DNA of 64,000 nt from the NCBI GenBank assembly GCA_026545225.1, contig CM048852.1, forward strand, positions 14,356,146-14,420,145. The letters are read 5' to 3'. The position numbers and the translations under genes were made by a program. The notes under the pieces were generated by a model. The model searched no databases. It was given only the letters and a program-made list of their open reading frames with translations, and was not told where the DNA came from. This stretch comes from Cornus controversa. Lineage: Eukaryota > Streptophyta > Magnoliopsida > Cornales > Cornaceae. This document shows positions 1-12,156 of this stretch, in pieces (position 1 is the first letter of the stretch; every line of letters begins with the position of its first letter).

Positions 1-3000
1 CTGAAACCTCAAACCTAGAACTCGAAACACTAAAATCCAAATCCCAAGCAAATTATGTAAAGAACAATAATTTAACAGACTATGTAACTAATAATAAAGC
101 CTAAATACTAAACCCCAAATCCCAAAACTCAAAACCCTGAAACTCAAATCCCTAACCGTTATGCTGTATAAATAATAATATATTAAATAAATATATGATA
201 AACTATGTAGTATAAATAATAATTTATTTAACAGACTATATAAATAATAATGAACTATGAAGCATAAATAATAAATTACTTAACTAACAATCTAACTAAT
301 AATTGACTACGTAGCTTAAATAATAATTTATTTAACAAACTATATAATTAATGATAAACTATGCAACATAGATGACAATTTATTATTAATTAAAAACTTT
401 TAAATAGAAATAATAAATTAAACTAAAGCCGAACCAAAACCCCGAATCTAAACCCGAGACCTAAAACTCGATTTCCCAAATCCCAAACAAACTATATAAT
501 TAAAAGACTATTTAACTAATAATAAATCGTAACTCCTAAACCCCAAACCTCGAATCCACAAACTCCAAACCCCGAAACCACAATCCCAAAACCCTATAAA
601 CCATAAATAATAATATATTATTAAATACAAATCATTTAACATAAATAATAATTTATTATGAATTAAAAGTAAATAACATATAATAAACTAAACTAAAGCC
701 GAACTAGAATCTCGAATCCAAAACCCCAAAACAAAAACCAGAAATACGAAAACCCAAATCCCCAAACACAAACGAACTATTTTATTAAAAGACTATTTAA
801 CTAATAATAAGTAATAATGTATTTAACAAACTATGTAACTAATAATAAACTATGTAGCATAAATAATAACTTATTTAACAGACTAAATAACTAATTATGA
901 ACCATTAAATATAAATAATAAATTATTAAATTAACTATCTAACTAATAAGGAACCATGTAACTTAAATAATATTTTTATTAACAAACTATATGATTAATA
1001 ATAAATATGTATCACAAATAGTAATTTATTATGAATTAAAAAAGATGTAATATAAATAAAAAACTAAACTTAAGCCGAACCGGAACCCCGAATCCTACAC
1101 CTCAAACCTATAATCCGAAACACACAAACCAAAATCTCCAATCCCCAAACAAACAATGTAATTATCAGACTATGTAACTAATAATAATCTAAAATTCTAA
1201 ACTCCAAATCCGGAATCCCCAAACTCAAAAACCCTGAAATCTCAATCCCTAACCCTTATGCTGTATGAATAGTGATTTGTTACATAAATAATTGATAAAC
1301 TATGTACCATAAATAATAATTTATTTAACAGACTATATAACTAATAATAAACTATGAAGCATAAATAATAAATTACTTAACTAACAATCTAACTAATAAT
1401 TGACTACGTAGCTTAAATAATAATTTATTTAACAAACTATATAATTAATAATAAACTATATAGCATAAATAATAATTTATTCATGTGCTAAAAACTTTTT
1501 AACATAAATAATAAACTAAACTAAAGCCAAACGAGAACCACGAATTCGAAACCCCAAACCTAAAACCTGAAACACGAAAACTCAAATCCCAAACCCCAAA
1601 CAAATTATATAATTAAAAGACTATTTAACTAATAATAAATCCTAAACCCCAAACCCCGAATCCACAAACTCTAAACCCCGAAACCCAAACTACGTAACTA
1701 ATAATAAACTATGTTGCATAAATAATAACTAATTTAACAGACTAAATAACTAATTATAAACTATGAAGCATAAATAATAAATTATTAAACTATCTTACTA
1801 ATAAGGAAGCATGTAGCTTAAATAATAATTTATTTAACTATATAACTAATAACAAATATTTATCAAAAATAGTAATTTATTATGAATTAAAAAATATTTA
1901 ACATAAATAATAAACTAAACTAAAGTCAAACCTAAACTCCAAAACCTAAACCACAAACCTAGAACCTGAAACAAGAAAACCCAAATCCCAAATCTCAAAC
2001 CTCAAACAAACTATGTAATTAACAAACTTTGTAACTAATAATAAAGCTTAAATTCTAAACCGCAAACTCCGAATCCCCAAACTCAAAACAATGAAACCCT
2101 AATCCCTAACCCTTATGCAGTATAAATAATAATATATTAAATAAATATCTGAAAAACAATGTAGCATAAATAATAATTTATTTAACAGACTATATAACTA
2201 ATAATAAACTATGAAGGATAAATAATAAATAACTTAACAAACTATCTAACTAATAATTGACTAGGTAGCTTAAATAATAATTTATTTAACAAACTATATA
2301 ATTAATAATAAACTATGTAGCATAAATAATAATTTATTATTAATTAAAAACTTTTTAACATAAATAATAAACTAAACTAAAGCTGAGCCAGAACCCTGAA
2401 TCTGAAACCCCAAATCTAAAACCCGAAACAAAAAAACTCGAATCTCCAAATCTCAAATAAACTATATAATCAAAATATTATTTAACTAATAATAAATCAT
2501 AATTCCTAAACCCCAAACCCTGAATTCGCAAACTCCAAACCCCGAAACACCAATCCCTAAACCCTATGAACCATAAATAATAATGTATTATTAAATACAA
2601 ATTATGTAGCACAAATAATAATTTATTATGAATTAAAAACTAATTAACAAAAATAATAAACTAAACTAAAGCCGAACCGGAACCCCAAATCCAAAACACC
2701 AAAACTAAAATCCAAAACACAAAAATCCGAATCCCAAACAATAACAATGTAATTAAAAGACTATGTAGTTGATAATAAACAATAATTTATTTAACAAACT
2801 ATGTAACCAATAATAAACTATTTAATAGACTAAATAACTATTTATTAATTATGAAACATAAATAATAAATTATTAAACTAACTATCTAACTATTAAGGAA
2901 CCATGTAACTTAAATTGTTTATTTAACAAACAATATAGTTAATAATAAATATGTATCATAAAAAGTAATTTATTATGAATTAAAAAATATTTAACTTAAA

Positions 3001-5260
3001 TAAGAAACTAAACTAAAGCCGAACCGGAACCCATATCTTAAACCTCAAACCTAGAACCCGAAACACAAGAACCCAAATCCCAAAATTAATAAAGCCTAAA
3101 TTTTAAACTATAATTCCAAACTCAAAATCCCGAAACACCAATCCCTAACCCTTATGCAGTATAAATAATAATATATTAAATAAATATCTGATAAACTACG
3201 CATGATAAACAATAATTTATTTAACAGACTATATAACTAATAATGAACTACGAAACATAAATAATAAATGACTTAACTAACTATCTAACTAATAATTGAT
3301 TACGTAGCTTAAATAACAATTTTTCTAACAAACTATATAAATAATAATAAACTATGTAGCATAAATAATAATTTATTATTAACTAAAAACTTTTTAACAT
3401 AAATAATAAACAAAACTAAAGCCGAACCAGAACCCCGAATCCACAAACTCTAATCCTCGAAACCCCAAACAATTTAACTAATAATAAACTATGTAGCATA
3501 AATAATAACTAATTTAACAGACTAAATAACTAATTACGAACTATGAAGCATAAATAATAAATTATCTAACTAACAAACTATATAAAGTAATTTCTTATTA
3601 ATTAAAAGACATTTAACATAAATAATAAACTAAACTAAAGTTGAACTAAAACTTTGAATCCTAAACCACAAACCTAGAACCTGAAACACGAAAACTAAAA
3701 TTCCTAAACCCCAAACAAATTATGTAACTATCAGACTATGTAACTAATGATAAACCCTAAATTTTAAACCCCAAATAACCAAACTCAAAACCACGAAACA
3801 ACAATCCATAACCCTTATGTAGTATAAATAATAATATATTAAATAAATATCTTATAAACTTTGCAAGATAAACAATAATTTATTTAACAAACTATCTAAT
3901 TAATAATAAACTATGAAACATAAATAATAAATTATGTAACTAACTATCTAATTAATAATTGACTACATAGCTTAAATAATAATTTATTTACCAAACTATA
4001 TAATTAATAATAAATTATGTAGCATAAATAATAATTTATTATTAACTAATTTGTTTCTAACATAAATAATAAAATAAATTAAAGTCGAACGAGAACCCTG
4101 AAACACAAAAACTCGAATCCCCAAACCTCAAACAAATTATATAACCTCAAACATAGAACTCGAAACACAAAAACCCAAATTTCCAAATCCCAAACAAACT
4201 ATGTAATTAAAAGGTTATGTAACTAATAATAAACTATGTAGCATAAATAATAACATATTTAACAAACTATGTAATTAAAAAACTATGTAAATAATGATAA
4301 AGTATGTAACATAAATAATAATTTGTTGAATTAATATCTAATAAACTATGTAGCATAAATAATAAATAATTTAATGGATTACATACTAATAATGAACTAT
4401 GAAGCATAAATAATAAATTATTTAACTATCTAATTATTAATGAACTACCTATCTAAAATAATAATTTATTTAACAAACTATATAATTAATAATAAACTAT
4501 TTAGCGTAAATAAATTTTTTTAATGAATTAAAAACTATTTAACATAAATAATAAACTAAACTAAAGTCGAACTGGAACCTCGAATCAAAAACCCTGAACC
4601 TAAAACTCCAAACACAAAAACCTGAATCCCAAAACCCATAACAAACTATGTAATTAAAAACACCAAATCCCCAATCCCTATACCCTATGTACCATAAATA
4701 ATAATATATTATTAAATACAACATATGTAGAATGAATAATAATTTATTATAAATTAAAAACTAATGAACATAAATAATAAACTAAGCTAAAGCCGAATCG
4801 GAATCCCGAATCTATAAATCATAAAATAATATTAATATTCTGTAGCATTATTAAACATTTATTTAACAAATATATAATTAATAATAAATTTTGTAACAAA
4901 TAATAATTTATTTAACAAACTATGTAACTAATAATAATCTATGTAATATAAATAATAGTTTACTTAATAAATATATAATACAGAATGTAGCATAAACAAC
5001 AATTTATTCTAACTAATAATAAACTATGAAGCATAAATAATAAATTATTTAACTAACTATCTAACTAATAATGAACTATGTAACTTAAATAATAATTTAT
5101 TTAACGAACTATACAACTAATAAAGAACTATGTATATTTAAAAAATAATATAATTACTAATAAACTTTGTAGCAAAAATAATTATTTATTATAAATTATA
5201 AGCAATGTAACATAAATAATAATTTATTTAACTAACTATTAAACCATATTAATACAATAT
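1..5260. repeat. Composite AT-rich satellite with telomere-like tracts
   Basis: The whole stretch is built from two alternating components. One is a monomer of about 52 bp, seen clearly at about 205-360, 1305-1455 and 2160-2310. It splits into a 33-bp part with the core actatgtagcataaataata and a 19-bp part with the core actatataactaataataa. The other is tracts such as 1-55, 425-490, 535-600, 1078-1150 and 1540-1610, where seven-base words like CTGAAAC, CTCAAAC and CCCAAAC follow each other like a decayed plant telomere repeat (CCCTAAA). The word ctaaactaaagccgaac marks many block starts (near 416, 682, 1060, 1510, 1908, 2368, 2657, 3003, 3403, 3622, 4065, 4547, 4768). A second marker, cccttatgcagtataaata, recurs near 156, 1253, 2110, 3148 and 3812, which suggests higher-order units of roughly 0.7-1.1 kb. 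The array continues beyond the left edge. I see no coding content. Confidence 0.9.
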
Positions 5261-5654
5261 ACTACACAATAAATTATGCATATAAGTTTTCCCATATTTT
5301 AATTTAATATTTATTAAATTTAGAGAGAGCTAGATCCATATGACTTTTCATATTTAAATTGGAGACCTTTAAATAAGAAAATTTTCAAAAATATCTACTT
5401 TCTAGATAAATCAAGTCCAATTTAAATATTAAGTCAAAATTTATCAAACAAATTACTCTCTCATAATTTAATAATTACCAACTTAAAACATGTTATTTCA
5501 TGAATCATCATGCATCAACATAACATAATGGCTATACATTTATAGATACATAAAATATAAGAGATAAATCCATAGATGAAGCCCATCTAACCTATATCTC
5601 TAACCAACTAAAAAAATTAATCTCCACGGGATTCTTCACGAGCAATTCTCCTCA
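5261..5654. other. Unassigned spacer between satellite and LINE
   Basis: This is AT-rich unique-looking sequence between the end of the satellite and the 5' truncated LINE. I see no open reading frame of note and no clear terminal motif. It may contain the eroded end of another element. Confidence 0.4.
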
Positions 5655-5660
5655 CGAGAT

Positions 5661-7852
5661 GTGGATGATGCAATGGTTCCTGATCTCAGTCAGTATGTTC
5701 AAAACCCTTTAAATGAAGATCAGATTATGTTAATGCAGAGGAAAGTGATTGAGGAAGAGTTTAAACAGACCTTTTTCTCTCTTAAAGATGATAAATCCCC
5801 AGGGAGTGATGGGTATAATGCTCTATTTTATAAGAGAACCTGGCATATTGTGGGTAATGAGGTTACTAAGGCTGTTATGTCTTTCTTCCTGTCTGGGAAG
5901 TTACTAAAGGAGATTAATTCAACCATTATTACTCTTATACCTAAAGTGGAAAATCCTACCTATGTTGCTGAATTCAGAGTTCAGGCCTATTTCAGTGTGT
6001 AACACCTTGTATAAGTGTATTGCAAAAATTGTGGCTAACAGAGTTAGAGTGGTGCTGCCTCAATGTATTAGCATGAATCAAGGTGCTTTTGTGGCTGGCA
6101 GGGATATTGTTGATAATATTCTTCTTGCCCAAGAGTTAATGAGAAATTATCATAGGAATTCTAAGCCTCCTAAAGTTGCTATGAAGATTGATTTGAGGAA
6201 AGCGTATGATACTGTCTCTTGGGATTTTATCCAGGCTACATTAGTAGCTTTTAAAGTGCTTGAGGTAGTTATCAAGTGGATTATGGTGTGTATCACTACA
6301 GCAAAATTCTCAATTAATATCAATGGTGGGCTGGAAGGGTATTTTGCTAATGGTAGGGGTCTGAGACAAGGGGATCCTATGTCTCCATACCTATTTGTAA
6401 TGGTAATGGAGATCCTAACAGGCATGATAAATTCTGAAATTGGTTGTGGTGCTTTTGACTACCATTGGAAGTGCCAGAAACAGAAGCTGTCCAGCCTCAA
6501 TTTTGTAGACGACCTGTTGTTATTTTCTGCAGGAAATCTACTTGGAGCTTTGCCAGTCAAATATTTAGGGGTTCCGTTAATCTCCCCAAGGCTTAAGAGT
6601 AAAGATTGTGAAGAGGTGATAATGAAGATAACCACTAAAATCAAGGCCCGGACTAATAGATTCTTGTCCTTTGCTGGAAGACTTCAGCTGATTAAAGTTG
6701 TTTTGTTCTCTGTTTAGGTATATTGGGCCTCAATTTATGCTCTTCTGAAAGCTATTTTAAAAGAAATAAATTCTGTTATGAGAAAATTTTTCTGGAAGGG
6801 TCCTATGATGCAGGAAGGGGGTAATCATATTGCATGGGATGAAATTTGCTATCCAAGAGATGAAGGAGGTTTGGGAATAAAAGATGTTAATGTATGGAAC
6901 TCGGCAGCTATGGCTAAACACCCGTGGAAAATGTCTCAAATAGAGTCCTATTCACTGTGGGTTAATTGGGTGAAACAGAATTTGCTTAAGAATAGGAACT
7001 TTTGGGAAGTGAAAGTACCTAAAGAAGCATCATGGACATGGAAGAAGATTCTTAAAACTAGGCAAAAGTTTTGGTCTGCTGTACAACATATCATAGGGGA
7101 TGGTCAAGATACTTCTTTATGGTTTGATTGGTGGCTTCCCAGTGGTCCAATCTGTCTGCAGGCAACTAAGAGAATGATTAGAGATTTAGGTTTGCGTAAG
7201 GAAGCTAGAGTTTCTGAAGTCATTCATAACAATGCTTGGAAATGGCCTTCCACAAATACGCTGGAGTGGATGAACTTTAGACAGAATGTTCGACTTGATT
7301 GGGTTCCCCATTGTGATATAAAAGATAAGGTGATATGGCAGCATGCCAAGGGTGATTTTACAATAAGATCTACATGGGATAATGCTGAGGCTGAAAGAAA
7401 GTAAAGTTCCATGGGATGATATTCTGTGGTTCCCTCAAGCAATACCAAAACATGTCATGTTTTGGTGGCTGGCAATCAAGGATAAATTGAAAACCAGATA
7501 TAGGTTAATGGAATGGGGAGTTTTGGTGAAATGGAATTGTGTATTTTGTAGCAGCAGATGTGAGGACAGGGACCATCTATTTTTTTATTGTAGTTTTACA
7601 TCAAGGATTTGGTCTTTCAGCAGGTCTAAATGTGCACTGCAGTGGCCTTCTTCAGATTGGGGGTCTATCATCCATTGGGCCACTTTCAATTTAAAAGGAA
7701 GATCTCTTGTTGCTGTCATTAACAAGCTTGCCCTTGCAGCAACTGTGCAAGGAATCTGGATGGAACGGAATAATAGAATTTTTTTAAATGAGTTTAAAAC
7801 TCAGGAAGCTGTGAGATTGTGTAATCTGTTCGAGTTATGGTCTGCTCTTTGA
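5661..7852 (+). pseudogene. LINE ORF2 remnant: reverse transcriptase and zf-RVT
   Basis: The remnant encodes reverse transcriptase, which in intact LINEs copies element RNA at a nicked target. Visible motifs are LKDDKSPGSDGYNALFYK (about 5785-5838), KIDLRKAYDTVSWDF (about 6184-6228, holding the motif A aspartate), GLRQGDPMSPYLF (about 6358-6396) and FVDDL at 6502-6516, where FADD is usual. LPVKYLGVPL follows after about 7 residues instead of the usual 50 or more, so the RT palm/thumb junction has an internal deletion. A 7-bp insertion near 5981-5987 shifts the frame just before the PISVCN motif. A TAG at 6715-6717 interrupts the same frame, and another shift lies near 7380-7404. The end (7440-7620) shows IPKHVMFWWLAIKDKL and a C-x2-C...H-x4-C cluster (CVFCSSRCEDRDHLFFYC), the zf-RVT domain. 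Family membership is certain; function is lost. Confidence 0.92.
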
Positions 7853-7974
7853 AGAAGTTGCAAGGTTCTCATATAAACCTTTGGTTGCAAAAGGAGTGGA
7901 GGTTACCTAAAACATTATTTGTTGATGTTGTGCAATGACTTATTCCTGGATGGCAGTCTGCTATACAGTGATCT

Positions 7975-8900
7975 GTTATGAATTATATGCTGATGATATA
8001 TTAGGTGCTGCTGTATTTGCTTTAACTGATGCAAGTTTGGGGTTGTGGTTAGCTGGCAGTATCTATTCCTTTAATTCTGGGGGTGTTGTTATTGTTTTAT
8101 GTCTTATGTGCCTACTGTAGAGGCTCATGCTTTGAGGTGTGTTTGGGTTGTATTTGGTTTTTTGGTGTGTTGATGAGGTGTTCTGTGTTGCTATGGTGTT
8201 TAGTAGTATGATTGGTAGTCCAATATACATGTTTTAGGTTATGAATTCTATGCTGCTGATGTTTAGGTTCTGGTGTATTTGCTTCAACTGATGCAAGTTT
8301 CTTTGAAGCTTAATTGACAGCACCTATTCTTTCAGTTTTGGGTGGTGGTGTTGCATATTTCATCGGTTAAGGATCTGGGGCATTTGCTTTACTGGTGCAA
8401 GGCCATTGGTACTTTTTGGTGTTGTTGTGGTGTATAGTAGTCTGGACGGGTGTTACACTTAATCTGGTGCAAGGCCATTGGTAGTTGACATTGAACTATC
8501 TCTGGACAGCACAATACTGTACAATGATCTGCCTTGAGGAATTTATGTGCTAGGCCATTGGTAGTTGATGGCAGATTTCTTTAAAGTGATTTGCCTCGAA
8601 AATTTATGATGGTCGTCATATTAAAGGGAGATGGTGCATTTGCCTTTTTCTGGTGCAAGGTCCTGTGGTGTTTTGCTGGTAGTGACTTTGGGTGGGGTTG
8701 TAATTGGTTGTTTTGATTTGTTGCTGTGGTGTTTAGTAGTCTGGATGGTAGACTATTTTAGTGTTCTGCTACAAATTCCATGATGGTTGTCTTACCTAAT
8801 GGTGATGGTGCATCAGCTTTTATGTTGCAAGCCCAGTGATTTCTAGATATCAGCTCCTATCAGTTTTGATGGTGTTGTTGGTTATCAGATGGGTGCTCAG
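7975..8900 (+). repeat. Degenerate internal repeats in LINE 3' UTR
   Basis: About five diverged copies of a block recur at irregular spacing. Each has a run like 'gtgcatttgctttaactg', then 'gatgcaag' or 'ggtgcaag', then 'ttttgggtggtgttgttg'. They begin near 7985, 8240, 8355, 8600 and 8770. The blocks lie entirely within the 3' untranslated part of the LINE. A related LINE 3' end at 60940-61440 also carries an internal duplication. Confidence 0.65.
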
Positions 8901-9165
8901 GATTAAAAGGGGTTTTTATAGGTAGATTTATTACTATTTGCGTGGTATGGTAGCAGGAGTCTTATGTTTTAAGGGAGAGGTTCTAGCTTTGTGGTGTTTT
9001 GGGTGGGGTCTGTAATGTTTTGCTTTTCATTGACTTTTACCTGGGTTTTTTTTAATAGACTTGGGGAGTCCATTTTTGTTGTTCCCCCTTGGGGTATGCC
9101 CCAAGTCATCCTGTTCAGTTGGCTTTTGTTGAATAAATTTCCCGCTTACCTTTCAAAATAAAAAC

Positions 9166-9694
9166 AATCAGAAGCATACTACAATTATCAATAAATAGAA
9201 ACGATATATGATATCACAAATATATATATATATATGGCGCAATCGAGCCCAAGCCGGAGTTCACCAAGACACGGCAAAGCCGAGTTCAAGCTTGGCTTGC
9301 CGATCAAGCCTGGACACCTTCCTGAATATGGCAAACCGAGCCTAAACATGCTCAGCTCGATTCATTTGCAGCCCTAAATGCACTGATTTCCCATCTCAGT
9401 ATATCATAGAAGAAACTTAGGTGTCAAAAACGAAGTTACTCAGTGAGTAAACCCAATTACTTATTTATTATTACTATCTCTACAAGAATCTAGAGCTCAA
9501 TAAAACTTGAAAAAAAAAGGTGAAGTAGCTTTAATCAATATAATTTTATCCATAGTGGAATTTGGGAGGCAAATTTTAGAGAACATAATTAGTTCAATGG
9601 CAGATAAAGCATCAAAAATCATATGCAAATACGAATTAATATAAAGTTCTGAACACAATAGCTCATTGTTGACAACTTGTGAAACCTAGTAAAA
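9166..9694. other. Intergenic, small repeat scraps
   Basis: There is a short (AT)n run near 9220-9235. It is followed by a GC-richer scrap with the 'gctcagctcgattcattt' and 'gcagccctaaatg' wording seen at ends of many plant DNA-transposon fragments (9236-9380). No gene is visible. The exact element boundaries cannot be set from sequence alone. Confidence 0.4.
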
Positions 9695-9839
9695 CAATTG
9701 CCGCACTAGCTCCAATGCCTTTGAACAAATGACTTCAACTAAACCACAGAGGAAGAAACCATATTCTATCGAGTAGAATACAGATGTCCAAAGACGAAAG
9801 CCACCAATTTTGAGTCATACAACCCAATTAGTCAAGAAG
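9695..9839. repeat. 145-bp tandem duplication, copy A
   Basis: This copy begins caattgccgcactagctcc and ends ...agtcaagaag. It is repeated immediately downstream as 9840-9895 plus 12149-about 12229. Shared words include 'tttgaacaaatgac', 'gaggaagaaa', 'gagtagaatacagatg' and 'tagtcaagaag'. The second copy is split by the hAT-like element, so the duplication predates that insertion. Confidence 0.85.
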
Positions 9840-9887
9840 CAATTGCTCTAATGCATTTGAACAAATGACCTCAAACTAAACCACCGA

Positions 9888-9895
9888 GGAAGAAA
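9888..9895. repeat. Target-site duplication of hAT-like element (left)
   Basis: GGAAGAAA lies directly next to the element's first base. Its partner is at 12149-12156. The paralogous empty site in copy A of the duplication has only one copy of this word. Confidence 0.85.
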
Positions 9896-10377
9896 TAGGA
9901 GTGGTAATTTTCTCCTTCCCGCCCCACCCCTTCCCTTAGTAGGCCCCTAAACGGGATAGGGGCAGGTAAGGTATTTTGATTTAAAACTCGACTCTGGTTT
10001 GGGGGCGGATTTATAGTTAAACGCATCCCGATTATATATAAATATATATATACCCTTAGTTTTATTAAAATATTCCTTTACTACCCTCATATATATATAT
10101 ATATACATAGTATACTACAATTTTATGTATTCAATTCATCATTTTCATCCTAGACCTAGAGACTTGACGAGATAGAGAGAACACCAGTTACGCCGCTATC
10201 CTCACTAACCTCTCCCACTCTCAAAGTAGCCTTTTATCAGCAATTCATGCCATTTTGGTGAAGGTATTCTCTCTCCCTCGGGTCATGGCTTAGAGTTCCA
10301 GTGAGAACTCTCTACCTCACACTCTCTATCTCGTTCTAACCATGGTCCATGGCTTAGACGCTTAGAGTTCCTGTGAG

Positions 10378-10396
10378 AACTCTCTCTCTCCCCCCC

Positions 10397-10427
<31 letters not shown>
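10378..10427. repeat. (TC)n microsatellite
   Basis: A CT-rich run with a short C homopolymer, inside the hAT-like element. Two imperfect copies of 'gcttagagttcc' and 'gtgagaactctct' flank it at about 10290 and 10357. Confidence 0.8.
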
Positions 10428-10428
<1 letters not shown>

Positions 10429-10619
10429 CCAGTTATATATATATCATCTTTTATGTCTATGTTTCTGATTTTTGCGGTGATTTTTTGTAGGGTTTACATG
10501 ATTCATTTTTAAAATTTTAGAGTTTCTAAAAATAAAAAAATTTGAGTCTTAAATGGGGCGGGACGAGACGTCGAGGGAGGGACAGCATTTGATGTGGCTA
10601 AACTCGAATTATATTGTAA

Positions 10620-12009
10620 GCTTAATTTTGCCCTTTCTATCAAAATATAATTTAACCACTCGCAAGAGCACGAATCTTTATAGATACGATTCTATATAGA
10701 GGGTATCGATCCCACGAGAACTAGTCGCAATTGTTTTAAAGAAAGATTATTTCTACTTTAATCCTAAAAACAGGTTTTTGAATTTTTGTTTATAAACTAT
10801 TGCATGAATGTAATGACTATAAAATTAAAGAGTAAAGGATGGGAGAGAGAAATAGGGTTGGTTTCCACCACTAGCCATTCACATGTTCATAAGTGTAGCA
10901 AGCATGTGATTCATTAATTAAATACCTAACAATGTCATTAGGCTTGTGACCTCAATGACATATCAAAAGATCAATGTGTTCGTCCACCTATCATAATCCA
11001 TCTTCAATAAGCATAGCTCTTCAACCTAACTAACTATCTAATTACCCTAATCTCTAAGTGAACCTACATTCATCCAAACTACCTTATCTTGGCATGGTTT
11101 ATACAAACAAAAATAACACATTCATTTAAACACCATTATCTAGCCATCATTTGCACTTCTTGTGGAATATGCAAATGTTGTGCATTCACATGAAGATTAT
11201 ACTCTAAGACAAGAATAAAACCAAAATCATATGAATATATAAAAGAAATGTATTAGTGTACATGATCACTAGGCTAAATAATCAACATTTAATTACAAAT
11301 CCCAAGTGCTACAAAGATGAACAAGTTTACATGGCTAGGGGTTGAAACCAACACCCTAGTAGAAGAGTTAGTTGCTCATGGTTGCCTTACACTCTTCCAT
11401 TGATGAAGAAAGTGAAGCTTCTTGGTCTGGTTCAGCTTCTCCTCTTCCTCTCCCGAAGGTCTCTCCTTGGATAATCTGATGTGTGTTGAGAGATATGTGA
11501 GATGTGTGGCTTTTTGGTGCTTTAAGGCTTCCTTTTTCAACCTTGGGGCCCACCATATATATATATATATATATCAATATATATATCCCTTGTATCAAGA
11601 AGGTCCCCAAGGGTCTTGTTCAAGTCAGACAATCCCCCTAAGTCGTGCAAAAAGGGAGATTTTGTTGCAAGTGGGAGAGCAGGTGAGCAAGTGGGCAAGT
11701 GGCTTCTGCAGAATCTTGATCAATCGAGATTGGATCTCGATTGATCGAGATTTCGATCAATCGAAATGAGATCTCGATCAATCGAGATCTTGATTGATCG
11801 AGATCAACATCTCGATTGATCGAGATGCCTTTAGCTGCATTTTTGACTTTTCTCTTCAGCTGTAAAAAACCTTCAAACTTTGCTCCATTTACTACAATAC
11901 CTGCAATACATCAAAAACACAAAAATACCGTAAACATATCTCGGTAATCATAAAAACGGAACTAACATAGGCAATAAAGAGGGTTCAAATGCATAGAATT
12001 GAACACTTA
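10620..12009. mobile_element. Probable nested insertion inside hAT-like element
   Basis: The sequence changes character near 10620, where a block with 'actcgcaagagcacgaatc' and 'gggtatcgatcccacgaga' starts. It ends near 12009 at ...gaacacttatca, just before the GC-rich right arm of the hAT-like element resumes. On the minus strand this end reads TGATAAGTGTTC. I cannot find a matching opposite terminus or a clear target duplication, so the superfamily is left open. No protein can be read. Confidence 0.4.
11713..11828. repeat. Tandem palindromic minisatellite (TCGATYRATCGA)
   Basis: About six consecutive units are each centred on atctcgattgatcgagat or its reverse complement. Because the core is nearly self-complementary, single strands could fold into several alternative hairpins. 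The array ends next to 'gcctttagctgc'. It lies in the nested part of the hAT-like element. Confidence 0.85.
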
Positions 12010-12148
12010 TCAGTATCCCAATTACCTTCCTAGGGCGAGGATGCTATTGTTACCAAAACCCCGTCCCGGGGTAAGGGCATGGTTGTTATGCTTGATTTTC
12101 TAACGGGGCAAGGAAAGGTTAGCCAAACCCACCCCGTTGACATCCCTA

Positions 12149-12156
12149 GGAAGAAA
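12149..12156. repeat. Target-site duplication of hAT-like element (right)
   Basis: The second GGAAGAAA follows the terminal ...gacatcccta. After it the sequence resumes copy B of the 145-bp duplication (acataatctattgagtag). Confidence 0.85.

Larger units (their letters stand above)
5655..9165 (+). mobile_element. 5'-truncated L1-type LINE (LINE-1 copy of window)
   Basis: This is a non-LTR retrotransposon. It starts inside the linker between endonuclease and reverse transcriptase, so ORF1 and the endonuclease are missing, as is usual for 5'-truncated insertions. The RT and the C-terminal zf-RVT zinc-binding region can be read in pieces up to 7852. They are followed by a 1.3-kb G/T-rich 3' untranslated region. 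The 3' end has the plant L1 pattern of 'tggggtatgcccca', 'gaataaatttcccgcttacc', then 'tttcaaaataaaaac' near 9125-9165. The polyadenylation-like AATAAA and A-rich tail support the + orientation. It is dead: there is a frameshift, an in-frame stop and an internal deletion. Confidence 0.9.
9896..12148. mobile_element. Non-autonomous hAT-like element with 8-bp TSD
   Basis: The element is bounded by a perfect 8-bp direct repeat GGAAGAAA at 9888-9895 and 12149-12156. An undisrupted copy of the target at 9695-9839 confirms the empty site. The ends read TAGGAGTGGTAA and, on the other strand, TAGGGATGTCAA, a degenerate terminal inverted repeat. An 8-bp target duplication with TAGGG-type ends is the signature of the hAT superfamily. 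GC-rich subterminal blocks (about 9915-9960, 10550-10590, 12000-12140) carry 'cgggac' and 'ccccgtcccgg' words. No transposase can be read. The middle is probably later nested sequence. Confidence 0.85.

Noticed and set aside
4539..4724. Minus-strand 61-codon frame in the satellite
   Set aside because: It is Tyr/Phe-rich low-complexity translation of the AT-rich tandem repeat, with no domain.
7935..8120. Open frame after the LINE zf-RVT region, considered as RNase H
   Set aside because: No catalytic D-E-D pattern; the frame lies in the repetitive 3' UTR.
11422..11769. 115-codon + frame near the AT run
   Set aside because: It runs through an (AT)n tract and the palindromic minisatellite; no homology is recognisable.
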